DNA of 64,000 nucleotides from Segatella salivae DSM 15606 (lineage in GTDB: Bacteria > Bacteroidota > Bacteroidia > Bacteroidales > Bacteroidaceae). Numbering within the stretch: position 1 is the first letter of the stretch; every line of letters starts with the position of its first letter. The notes beneath the pieces are model-generated. The model had not been told where the DNA came from. It ran no database searches and saw only the letters and a list, made by a program, of their open reading frames with translations. The stretch is taken from assembly GCF_000185845.1 (NCBI RefSeq), contig NZ_GL629647.1, positions 3,024,320 to 3,088,319 of the forward strand, in the 5' to 3' direction. The translations under genes and the position numbers were made by a program. Shown here in pieces: positions 27,475-35,519 of the stretch.

Positions 27475-28098
27475 ATGAAGAAGTTATTGCTATTATTTAT
27501 GGCTTTATGTATAGCCAAAACAGCCGGCTTTGCCCAAGGTTTTAATGAGGCAAATGTTAGGCAGCAGATAGAAGTTGCAGCTACAAACATGAAAACAATG
27601 CATTGTGATTTCGTGCAGACAAAGACAGTTCGTATGCTCAATGATAAGATGATATCTCAAGGAAAGATGTATTATCAGCAGAGTGATAAGTTGCGTTGGG
27701 AATACACTACACCTTATTTATATACCTTTATCCTAAATGGTTCGAAGGTTTTCATTAGTAAGGGCAAGCATAATGATGTGATAAATGTGAACCAAAGCAA
27801 ATTCTTTAAAGAGATAGCACGCATCATGATGAACAGTGTTGTAGGCAAATGCTTGAATGATAAGAAAGATTTTAAGGTGAGTTTCTCTGCAAACTCATCG
27901 GAATATATAGCGACCTTGCTTCCACAACGGAAGCAGATGCAACAAATGTTCCAAAAGATTGTTCTTCATTTTAATAGGCAACACGCCATTGTTTCGAAGG
28001 TAGAACTTGTAGAAAAGCGTGGCGATTGCACGGTTATTGAGATGAAAAACGTGAAAGTTAATAGTCCAATTAATGCAAAGGTATTTACGATTAATTAG
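27475..28098 (+). CDS. LolA-like periplasmic outer-membrane lipoprotein carrier
   Basis: 207 residues from ATG 27475 (an upstream in-frame ATG at 27448 would spoil the signal peptide). Signal peptide MKKLLLLFMALCIAKTAGFA. LolA-family features: TMHCDFVQTKTVRML, GKMYYQQSDKLRWEYTTPY, and LNGSKVFISKGKHNDV, matching the half beta-barrel that shields acyl chains. LolA homologues occur in aryl-polyene clusters (ApeL) and are thought to ferry the lipid-linked product across the periplasm. Housekeeping LolA is presumably elsewhere. Its 3' end overlaps the next ORF by 26 bases. Confidence 0.88.
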   Translation: MKKLLLLFMALCIAKTAGFAQGFNEANVRQQIEVAATNMKTMHCDFVQTKTVRMLNDKMISQGKMYYQQSDKLRWEYTTPYLYTFILNGSKVFISKGKHNDVINVNQSKFFKEIARIMMNSVVGKCLNDKKDFKVSFSANSSEYIATLLPQRKQMQQMFQKIVLHFNRQHAIVSKVELVEKRGDCTVIEMKNVKVNSPINAKVFTIN

Positions 28099-28549
28099 TA
28101 TTTTTCTGCTCCTTCTCTCCTCAATGACAGGCAGAGCACAGGGACAAGTCGTTGCAGATCAGCAACCCTTACAGGACAGTATAGGTTGTAAAATGAAATA
28201 TGCCACTACCATAGAGATGCCAAAGAGCTATCTCAGTGGTATCACTTTGATTGTTAGAGAGGCTAAAGAATATCGGGGAGTGATGTTTAATGAGTTTGGG
28301 ATTACAGCCTTAGCGTTTTCTTATAAGCCTGAAACAAAGCGCATAAAGCTAATACATCTCATTGAGATGTTAGACAATTGGTTGATACGTCGAGTGCTTA
28401 AACAAGATTTACAGCGTGTAATGGAGAACTTGTTAAAAGGAGTTTCGACCTATAAAAATGAGAGATTACACATAGAATACACTTTCTCTGTAATGTGTGA
28501 TGATAGTAAACCTAAAGCGAAGGAGGGCGATGCAGATGCAAATGAATAA
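28073..28549 (+). CDS. Small exported protein of unknown function in the polyene operon
   Basis: 158 residues with an N-terminal signal sequence (LRLISIFLLLLSSMTGRAQG). There is no lipobox cysteine at the cleavage site. The mature part contains YRGVMFNEFGITALAFSY and RVLKQDLQRVMENLLKG. Its position immediately after LolA suggests a LolB-like or DUF3261-like partner in the periplasmic transfer of the product, but no family motif is certain. It overlaps LolA by 26 bases at the 5' end and the dehydratase gene by 8 bases at the 3' end, so it is translationally embedded in the operon. Confidence 0.72.
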   Translation: MQRYLRLISIFLLLLSSMTGRAQGQVVADQQPLQDSIGCKMKYATTIEMPKSYLSGITLIVREAKEYRGVMFNEFGITALAFSYKPETKRIKLIHLIEMLDNWLIRRVLKQDLQRVMENLLKGVSTYKNERLHIEYTFSVMCDDSKPKAKEGDADANE

Positions 28550-28940
28550 TGAAATATATAAGATTATTCGTAGAATGGAAGAAGGTGGGATAATGAATTA
28601 CACGATAGAACTTATCCCTTCTTGTTTTATTTACAAGGCTCATTTCCCAGAAGAACCTATTACTCCTGGCGTTTGTATAGTGCAAATAGGAAAAGAACTC
28701 ATTGAAAACCTGTTGTCAGAACAAACGCTTCGCACGCAAAGGTTGGCCATTGAGAAGATAAAGAACGTGAAATTCTTGTCTGTAATAGCTCCTAATGAGA
28801 CGAAAACACTAACTTATCAAATTAAGAAATTAGAAAGATGTGAGTGCAATACCATGGTTGAAGCGCAATTAGTAGTGCTTTCTGAGGATAAGGCAATGGC
28901 CAAAATATCTTTAGTAATGAATGCGTATGACAGAGGTTGA
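28542..28940 (+). CDS. Hotdog-fold 3-hydroxyacyl-ACP dehydratase 2 (ApeI/FabZ-like)
   Basis: 132 residues from ATG 28542 (ATGAATAA overlap with the previous stop); several in-frame ATGs upstream (28497, 28530, 28536) are possible. The FabZ-type catalytic motif is HFPEEPITPGVCIVQIG with the active His. It would dehydrate 3-hydroxyacyl-ACP intermediates in each elongation cycle and may pair with the hotdog protein at 22329, which lacks this motif. The C-terminal half has a hotdog beta-sheet pattern (KNVKFLSVIAPNETKTLTYQ). It overlaps the next gene by about 20 bases. Confidence 0.85.
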   Translation: MNNEIYKIIRRMEEGGIMNYTIELIPSCFIYKAHFPEEPITPGVCIVQIGKELIENLLSEQTLRTQRLAIEKIKNVKFLSVIAPNETKTLTYQIKKLERCECNTMVEAQLVVLSEDKAMAKISLVMNAYDRG

Positions 28941-30417
28941 ATTGAAAACACAGTTGAGAAGTAGGTCTATCTGTGTTGTTATTCCTACTTACAATAATGA
29001 TAAAACAATAAAAACAGTGGTGGAGAAAACGCTTTGCTACTGTACTGATGTTATTGTAGTAGCAGATGGTTGCACGGATAATACGCTGAAAATCTTGCGT
29101 GGTATTCCTCAAATTACAATTATTTCATATCCTAAAAACAAAGGAAAAGGCTATGCTTTAAAGGCTGGTTTTAAGGCCGCTTTAGCGAAAGGGTTCTCTT
29201 ATGCCATAACACTTGATGGGGATGGACAGCATTATCCAGAGGATATTCAGCTTTTTCTTAGGGCCAATCAACAATATCCTCATTCACTGATTATAGGCAG
29301 TAGACAATTAGAAGGGGTAGAGCGCTCAAGCGGAAGTAAGTTTGCTAACCACTTCTCTAATTTCTGGTTTTACATTCAAACAGGTCGAGCCTTAAAAGAT
29401 ACACAAACAGGTTATCGACTATATCCTTTGAAAAGGTTACACGGATTGTCGTTGTTGACTTCACGTTATGAGGCAGAATTAGAGTTGCTTGTCTTTGCTT
29501 CGTGGCATGGTGTGAAGTTAGTTTCGATTCCTATCAAGGTTTATTATCCTCCACGTACAGAGAGAGTGAGTCACTTTAGACCTGGAATGGACTTTGCAAG
29601 GATTAGCTTGCTCAATACAATTCTATGCTTTTTAGCTGTAGTTTATGGCTTACCTTTACGATTAGGTAGGTTGTTCATGCAGGTAATACGAACTGTTTAT
29701 TCCTTACTTTTCTTTTTGTTCTTTACCTTATTTGTCTTTACTCCTTTCGTTTGGATATATACAAGACTGGGTAAGATGACTGAAAAGAAACGCTATCGGC
29801 TTCATTTACTGATATATCATGCCTCTCGTTTCGTGATGATTCATCATGGTATACCAGGTACAAAGTTTCAATATAAGATAGCAAAAGGTATAGATTTCAA
29901 TCAACCTCGTATTATTATATGTAATCATCAGTCCCATCTTGACTTGATGTGTCAATTGGTTTTCACTCCAAAGATAGTCTTCTTAACTAACGCTTGGGTT
30001 TGGAATAACCCATTTTATGGCTCTCTTATTCGCAACGCCGAATACTTACCAGTTAGAGAAGGGATTGAAGAGATAATGCCACATCTACGTTCTCTCATAG
30101 CACGTGGATATAGTGTTGCGGTCTATCCAGAGGGAACTCGTTCCAAAGATTGTAGGATAGGACGCTTCCATCAAGGTGCTTTTTATTTGGCACAAGAGTT
30201 TAATTTGGAGATTCTTCCTATGTATCTTTATGGTCCCGGCAAGATACTTCCTAAGACAAGTCACCATTTACATAAAGGAATCTTTTACATAGAAGTAGAT
30301 AAACCCTTAACACAGACGGAACTTTCTGCAATGGGTGATTTGAGGAAACAAGCCTCAACGATGTGCAGACGATATGTCGAGAAGTATGAAGAAATAGCTA
30401 ACAGCTTGGAACAATGA
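28921..30417 (+). CDS. Glycosyltransferase family 2 fused to PlsC-like acyltransferase (ApeJ-like)
   Basis: 498 residues (ATG 28921; ATG 28927 equally possible). Residues 15-235 are a GT-A glycosyltransferase: VVIPTYNN, VVADGCTDNT, and the DXD-bearing LDGDGQHYPED (about residues 98-108). A membrane segment follows (SLLFFLFFTLFVFTPFVWIY, about 260-280). Residues 310-498 are a 1-acylglycerol-3-phosphate-type acyltransferase with NHQSHLD (His about residue 335) and YPEGTRSKD. The bifunctional enzyme would glycosylate and acylate a product or lipid carrier at the inner membrane. GT2-acyltransferase fusions are known from flexirubin/aryl-polyene clusters. The 3' end is partly copied in a tandem duplication. 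Confidence 0.88.
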   Translation: MRMTEVELKTQLRSRSICVVIPTYNNDKTIKTVVEKTLCYCTDVIVVADGCTDNTLKILRGIPQITIISYPKNKGKGYALKAGFKAALAKGFSYAITLDGDGQHYPEDIQLFLRANQQYPHSLIIGSRQLEGVERSSGSKFANHFSNFWFYIQTGRALKDTQTGYRLYPLKRLHGLSLLTSRYEAELELLVFASWHGVKLVSIPIKVYYPPRTERVSHFRPGMDFARISLLNTILCFLAVVYGLPLRLGRLFMQVIRTVYSLLFFLFFTLFVFTPFVWIYTRLGKMTEKKRYRLHLLIYHASRFVMIHHGIPGTKFQYKIAKGIDFNQPRIIICNHQSHLDLMCQLVFTPKIVFLTNAWVWNNPFYGSLIRNAEYLPVREGIEEIMPHLRSLIARGYSVAVYPEGTRSKDCRIGRFHQGAFYLAQEFNLEILPMYLYGPGKILPKTSHHLHKGIFYIEVDKPLTQTELSAMGDLRKQASTMCRRYVEKYEEIANSLEQ

Positions 30418-30572
30418 AAGGAAAGACTAAGCTTTTTATTATAGATAGTGGACTTGGAGGCTTATAGTCAGACGATATATCGAAAGGAATGAAGAAATAG
30501 CTAATAGGTTGGAACAATGAAAGAAAATACTAAGGTTATTATTATAGGTAGCGGTCTTGGAGGCCTTTCGTC
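30367..30572. repeat. Diverged 103-bp tandem duplication at a gene junction
   Basis: Copy 1 (30367-30469) and copy 2 (30470-30572) have the same order of bases with period 103, both beginning with AGACGATAT and containing GAAGAAATAGCTAA and TTGGAACAATGAAAG. Copy 1 holds the true end of the GT2-acyltransferase gene plus a dead copy of the oxidoreductase start (MKGKTKLFIIDSGLGGL then stop). Copy 2 holds a dead copy of the gene end (RYIERNEEIANRLEQ then stop) plus the true oxidoreductase start (MKENTKVIIIGSGLGGL). About four fifths of positions match, so the event is old. Confidence 0.85.
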
Positions 30573-32019
30573 AGGAGTTATCTTGGCAAAGAACGGCTAT
30601 GATGTAACCATATTAGAGAAAGGAGCCCAGATAGGAGGCTGTTTACAATGCTTTACACGTCATGGTGCAAAGTTTGAAACAGGTATGCATTTCATTGGGA
30701 GTGCCGCACAAGGGCAAACATTGAACCAACTGATGAGATACTTGGAAATAGATCAGGCGGTAAAGTTATCTCAATTAGATCCTCAAGGGTATGACGTTGT
30801 GTCGTTGAGTGGAAAGCGTTATCAGTTTGCTAATGGGAAAGAAGCCTTTATAAAGAGGATGACGGAGTATTTTCCAGACCAATATGACAACATCGTTAAC
30901 TATTATAACTTGGTTGAAGAGATTGCAAATGCCTCATCATTACATTCCCTTAAGTATGCCGAATCAGACGCTGCGCTGAATATGGAATATCAGTTGCGGT
31001 CGGTTAATGAGGTGATAGACGAGGTGATTACTAATCCCACATTAGCTAAAGTACTTGTAGGAAACCTCCCTCTTTATGCTGCTGAGAAAGACAAAACACC
31101 CTTTTCAACGCATGCTTTCATTATGGATTTTTATAATCAAAGTGCTTTTCGTGTAAAGGGGGGTAGCGATCGAATCGCTTTTGCTTTAGAGAACACGCTA
31201 AAACGCTATGGTGGTGAGGTGTTGACGAGGAAGAAAGTAACTAAGATTCTATGTGATAATACGCATGCAATTGGGGTGGAAGTGAATGATAAGGAGGTCA
31301 TCCCTTGTGACATTGTCATTTCAGACACGCACCCGATGCGCACATTAGAAATGCTTGATACAAAGCTTATTCGGCCCGCTTTCCGTAAAAGAATTAATCA
31401 GATTCCCCAAACTGTTGGAGGCTTTTCTGTTTATTTGCACTTCAAAGAGAATGCAGTTCCTTACCTAAATTATAATTATTATGGGTATCAGAACGCGACT
31501 CCGTGGGATTGTGAGAACTATTCGGAGGCCAGTTGGCCTAAGGGTTTCCTCTATATGCATTTCTGTCCAGACAACGATTCGCAATATGCTTCGACGGGAG
31601 TCATTCTTTCTTACATGCAAATGTCTGATGTAGAGGAGTGGAAAGGCACTGCAATTGGGAAACGTGGTAAAGCGTATGAAGAGTTCAAGAAAGCCAAAGC
31701 AGAGAAACTAATCAGTGTGTTGGAACAGCATTTCCCTGGAATTCGTTCGCAAATCCAAACCTATTATACCTCAACGCCACTCACTTATCTTGATTATACA
31801 GGCACAGAAGCCGGGTCAATGTATGGGAATGCTAAGGATATAAGCTTGGGAAGTGCTTGTAGAGTGCCTCAACGAACAAGGATTCCTAATGTCTTTCTTA
31901 CAGGGCAGAATGTCAATTCTCATGGTATGTTGGGTGTTTTGGTCGGTGCAATTGTTACTTGTAGTGAAATGTTATCCGCCAAAACCATCTACGAACAGAT
32001 AAAGGAGGCCAACAAATGA
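30517..32019 (+). CDS. CrtI/RetSat-like FAD-dependent oxidoreductase 1
   Basis: 500 residues. N-terminal FAD-binding Rossmann motif GSGLGGLSSGVILAKNGYDV (about residues 11-30) with LEKGAQIGGCLQCF, then ETGMHFIGS, and a C-terminal FAD-contact region FLTGQNVNSHGMLGVLVGA. This is the phytoene desaturase / all-trans-retinol 13,14-saturase family, which desaturates, isomerises or saturates conjugated polyenes. The natural substrate here would be the aryl polyene or a resulting ring, but that is inference. It is the first of two tandem paralogues (4-base overlap) and starts within copy 2 of the 103-bp duplication. Confidence 0.88.
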   Translation: MKENTKVIIIGSGLGGLSSGVILAKNGYDVTILEKGAQIGGCLQCFTRHGAKFETGMHFIGSAAQGQTLNQLMRYLEIDQAVKLSQLDPQGYDVVSLSGKRYQFANGKEAFIKRMTEYFPDQYDNIVNYYNLVEEIANASSLHSLKYAESDAALNMEYQLRSVNEVIDEVITNPTLAKVLVGNLPLYAAEKDKTPFSTHAFIMDFYNQSAFRVKGGSDRIAFALENTLKRYGGEVLTRKKVTKILCDNTHAIGVEVNDKEVIPCDIVISDTHPMRTLEMLDTKLIRPAFRKRINQIPQTVGGFSVYLHFKENAVPYLNYNYYGYQNATPWDCENYSEASWPKGFLYMHFCPDNDSQYASTGVILSYMQMSDVEEWKGTAIGKRGKAYEEFKKAKAEKLISVLEQHFPGIRSQIQTYYTSTPLTYLDYTGTEAGSMYGNAKDISLGSACRVPQRTRIPNVFLTGQNVNSHGMLGVLVGAIVTCSEMLSAKTIYEQIKEANK

Positions 32020-33518
32020 GAACTGCTCTTGTTATTGGTGGAGGCTTAGGCGGCTTGTTTACTGGGGCTATTCTTTCCAAAGAAGGCTTTAAGGTAACTG
32101 TTGTAGAGAAGAACTTTATAATAGGAGGAGGCTTGCAAAACTTTATGCGTTTTGGCTTAAAGTTTGACACCGGAATGCATATCGTCGGAGGAATGCAGCC
32201 TGGAGGCAACATCTATCGCATCTGTCAGTATTTAGATATCATAGATAAGGTGGCACTGAAAGACGTGGATGATGATTGTACTGATAGCTTATATTTTGCA
32301 GAAGATAAGTATACTTACCACATAAAAAAGGGAAGAGTGGGCTTTATTGAGTCTTTAGCAGCCTACTTTCCTCATGAAAAAGAGAACCTTAAGGCTTATG
32401 TTGACGCCGTGTTTAAGATTGTTGACGAGCTCGATTTATTCTATCTTCGTCCTTCTTCGGCTGCCCTGAAGACGCATTCTGATGAGTTTCTGATGGCCGC
32501 AGATGCCTTTATTGCAAAGTATATCAATGATTCTAAACTCCGAAGTGTTGTCGCTTATATGAATCCTCTCTATGGAGGCAGGGGAGATGAAAGCCCTGCT
32601 TTCGTCCATGCTATCATCAGTTCGCTTTATATGCAGGGTGCAAGTAGATTCGTGGGAGGCAGTGATAAGTTTGCAAATCTATTGGCTTCTGTCATCGAAA
32701 TGGCTGGGGGCACAATTATACGAAATGAAAGTGTTGAATGGATTGAAGTGAATCAGCGCCACATTGACTTCATAAGAACGAACAAGGGCCGTCAGTTTCA
32801 AGCTGATTACTATATTTCGGCAATACATCCATGCACCTTACTTCAGCTCATGGATGCGAAAGCACTCCCTAAAGCCTATCGAACGAGGCTCGATGCTATT
32901 CCAAATGCCTATTCAGCCTTTTCTGTTTATATCAAGTTGAAGCCCGAAAGCTTTCCTTATATCAATCATTCTGAGTTTTATATGACAAGATATGATGAAA
33001 TATGGAATTTCGGAAAGGCGGATAAACCCTGGCCTTTGGGCTTCCTTTTCATGACACCTCCCGAAGAGAATCAAGGGCCTTATAGCACCAAAGCCTTAAT
33101 AACTGTTCCGATGTTATATGCAGATGTGGCTCAATGGGAGGGCACTAAAGTTGGTAAACGGGGCGCTGATTATGAGGCTTGGAAAGAGAAACGAACGCAA
33201 CAATTGCTGGAATTGGTTGAGGAACTTCATCCAAATTTCAGTGCTTGTATAGATAAAATAAACACCGCTTCTCCGCTAACCATCCGTGATTTCTATGGAG
33301 CAAAAGAGGGAACGATGTGTGGGTTTAGCAAGGATTACAAAAATATGATGCTGTCACAGCTTCCTGTTGTTACAAAGATTGATAATCTATTGTTGACCGG
33401 ACAGAATAATAATCTCCCAGGTTTTTGTGGAGTTCCGCTCACGGCTATTAACACTGTTGAGGCTATTTTGGGCAGAAACTACATTATAAATAAAATAAAT
33501 AAAGTTGTCAATGAATAG
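32016..33518 (+). CDS. CrtI/RetSat-like FAD-dependent oxidoreductase 2
   Basis: 500 residues, the same length as its upstream neighbour and clearly homologous: GGGLGGLFTGAILSKEGFKV, VVEKNFIIGGGLQNF, DTGMHIVGGM, LLTGQNNNLPGFCGVPLTA. The two share KVGKRG/AIGKRG and GxxEGTM/GTEAGSM segments near residues 380-430. Overlap with the upstream gene by 4 bases (ATGA) indicates translational coupling and probably a heterodimer or successive steps. Substrate unknown; polyene desaturation/saturation or isomerisation is likely. Confidence 0.88.
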   Translation: MRTALVIGGGLGGLFTGAILSKEGFKVTVVEKNFIIGGGLQNFMRFGLKFDTGMHIVGGMQPGGNIYRICQYLDIIDKVALKDVDDDCTDSLYFAEDKYTYHIKKGRVGFIESLAAYFPHEKENLKAYVDAVFKIVDELDLFYLRPSSAALKTHSDEFLMAADAFIAKYINDSKLRSVVAYMNPLYGGRGDESPAFVHAIISSLYMQGASRFVGGSDKFANLLASVIEMAGGTIIRNESVEWIEVNQRHIDFIRTNKGRQFQADYYISAIHPCTLLQLMDAKALPKAYRTRLDAIPNAYSAFSVYIKLKPESFPYINHSEFYMTRYDEIWNFGKADKPWPLGFLFMTPPEENQGPYSTKALITVPMLYADVAQWEGTKVGKRGADYEAWKEKRTQQLLELVEELHPNFSACIDKINTASPLTIRDFYGAKEGTMCGFSKDYKNMMLSQLPVVTKIDNLLLTGQNNNLPGFCGVPLTAINTVEAILGRNYIINKINKVVNE

Positions 33519-34380
33519 AAAACGCTATATCGTTTTATGCTTCCTTTGTCTTCATCTTTTCCTTGTTTGTGCACAAAATCATGCAGAGCGTGTTAACATT
33601 TGGCAGGGAACAGACGTCAAGAAAAGGGTTTCACTGACCCCTTACTTGGCAAATGGAAAGCATAATGTGGCAGTTATCGTTTGTCCTGGAGGGAGTTACT
33701 TCTGGCATGACATGAAAGCTGAGGGCGAAAGTGTTGGAAAGTGGTTGCAGGAAAATGGCATATCAGCCTTTGTTTTGCGTTATCGTACGGCCGGTTTCTG
33801 GGCTTTTCTCACCCGTTTCCGATATCTATTCAGAGGCAATCGATATCCTGATGCTTTCAACGACCTACAAATGGCGATGCAATATATAAGGAATCATGCG
33901 GTGAAATATGGCATTTCACCGAGTAAAGTGGGTGTAATGGGTTTCTCTGCCGGCGGACATCTGGTGATGTCTGCTGCCGAGTTGTTGCCTCCTTCAGAGC
34001 GTCCAGCCTTCATTGCACCTATTTATCCCGTTGTAACCATGGTCGACAAATGCGTTCATAAGCGTTCGCGTAGGGCATTGTTAGGGGATAACAAGAAGAA
34101 CAATCAACAATTAAGAGCGTTGCTTTCTCTTGAACTTCATGTGCCAAAAGATTGCCCCCCGGTGTTCTTAGTGAATTGTATTGACGACCCAATCGTAAAA
34201 TATCATAACTCAGAACTACTTGATTCGGCGCTAACAAGCCTTAATATACCTCATCGTTATATACAATATAAAACGGGAGGACATGGCTTTGGCGCTACCG
34301 AAAACAAGGGAACAGCCGAGAGTAGACAGTGGAAAGCCGAATTTTTGAATTGGCTTAAAGCACTTAATCTAAAGAACTAA
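33511..34380 (+). CDS. Secreted alpha/beta hydrolase (acyl/carbohydrate esterase-like)
   Basis: 289 residues from ATG 33511, which overlaps the previous stop (ATGAATAG); a TTG at 33505 is in frame. Signal peptide around RYIVLCFLCLHLFLVCAQ. Triad: Ser in MGFSAGGHL, Asp in CIDDPIVKY, His in GGHGFGATE, with oxyanion-hole motif CPGGSYFWH. Overall it resembles acetyl-xylan esterase/endo-1,4-xylanase-B-like and BD-FAE esterases. In the operon it could hydrolyse an ester in the periplasm, for example release or transfer of the polyene acyl group, but this is unproven. It is not a standard gene of characterised aryl-polyene clusters. Confidence 0.83.
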   Translation: MNRKRYIVLCFLCLHLFLVCAQNHAERVNIWQGTDVKKRVSLTPYLANGKHNVAVIVCPGGSYFWHDMKAEGESVGKWLQENGISAFVLRYRTAGFWAFLTRFRYLFRGNRYPDAFNDLQMAMQYIRNHAVKYGISPSKVGVMGFSAGGHLVMSAAELLPPSERPAFIAPIYPVVTMVDKCVHKRSRRALLGDNKKNNQQLRALLSLELHVPKDCPPVFLVNCIDDPIVKYHNSELLDSALTSLNIPHRYIQYKTGGHGFGATENKGTAESRQWKAEFLNWLKALNLKN

Positions 34381-34393
34381 AACCATATTAGCA

Positions 34394-35518
34394 ATGAACA
34401 AGGACCAATTTGAGGACATCCGACCTTATAAGGCCGAAGAGATTCCCGCAGCAATGGAGCGTATTGCCAACAGCTCTTCATTCCCGCTTTTAGCTTCTTA
34501 CGTTTATCCGAATGAGCCGATAGAGGCAGTTAAGGAACGGATTAGAAACTACAAGACCGTTAAAGCGTTTCAAACCGAGACGATGCGCATGGTCAATCAG
34601 CGTGTGATAGAACATAGTATATCAGCGTTTTCCTGTTCAGGCTTGGATAAATTGAACCCTAATGAGCATTATCTTTTTGTGTCTAACCATCGTGATATCA
34701 TGCTGGATTCGAGCTTGTTACAATATTATTTGGTAACAAAAGGTTTTGATACGACGGAGATTACATTCGGTGCGAACCTAATGATGAATCAGTTGGTGGT
34801 GGATATTGGCAAGAGTAACAAGATGTTTAAGGTCGAACGTCCCAGTAACAACATTAAAGACTTCTATCGAAGTTCAAAGCATTTGTCGGAATATATACGA
34901 TATGTGATTACCGAAAAAGGGCAATCGGTTTGGATTGCCCAACGAAATGGGCGGACAAAAGATGGTAATGATGCGACCGATCAAGGCATCATAAAGATGT
35001 TTTGCATGTCGTGTCCTGAAGATAAGATAAAGGCTATCGATCAGTTACATATAGTTCCTGTTGCGGTTTCCTATGAGTGGGAACCTTGTGACATATTAAA
35101 GACACTTGAAGTCTATGAATCTCAGTTCTCAAAATATACCAAAAAACCTGGAGAAGACCTTAATAGTATTCTCACAGGGATAACACAAGAGAAGGGAAGA
35201 GTACACTTTGAACTTTGTGATCCGATAGCTTATGCAGAGTTATCTAAATTTGAAAACTTGACAAACAACGAATATCATAAAGCTGTAGCAAGGCTTTTAG
35301 ATAGCCGAATCAATAAAGCTTATCGACTTTATCCCAACAATTATGTTGCTTATGACCTAAGATATGGGACAACAAAATATAGAGATTGTTATACCGATGA
35401 ACAGAAAACTATGTTTATAAATAAGCTTAAACGTTTGAAAAAATATGACACTTGTGATATTGAAAAGCTAATAGATATCTTCTTAGGTATCTATTCCAAC
35501 CCTGTAAACAATAAGTAG
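34394..35518 (+). CDS. Acyltransferase, glycerol-phosphate-acyltransferase-like
   Basis: 374 residues, no signal peptide. The motif block is FVSNHRDIMLDSSLLQ (about residues 95-110), where the spacing is HX5D rather than the HX4D of PlsB/PlsC; then FKVERPSN and QRNGRTKDGNDATDQG (in place of EGTRSR). This looks like a Bacteroidota 1-acyl-sn-glycerol-3-phosphate-acyltransferase-like family. It may acylate the polyene product or its glycerol anchor. It ends 1 base before the exporter gene, so the two are coupled. Role inferred from context. Confidence 0.8.
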   Translation: MNKDQFEDIRPYKAEEIPAAMERIANSSSFPLLASYVYPNEPIEAVKERIRNYKTVKAFQTETMRMVNQRVIEHSISAFSCSGLDKLNPNEHYLFVSNHRDIMLDSSLLQYYLVTKGFDTTEITFGANLMMNQLVVDIGKSNKMFKVERPSNNIKDFYRSSKHLSEYIRYVITEKGQSVWIAQRNGRTKDGNDATDQGIIKMFCMSCPEDKIKAIDQLHIVPVAVSYEWEPCDILKTLEVYESQFSKYTKKPGEDLNSILTGITQEKGRVHFELCDPIAYAELSKFENLTNNEYHKAVARLLDSRINKAYRLYPNNYVAYDLRYGTTKYRDCYTDEQKTMFINKLKRLKKYDTCDIEKLIDIFLGIYSNPVNNK

Positions 35519-35519
35519 G

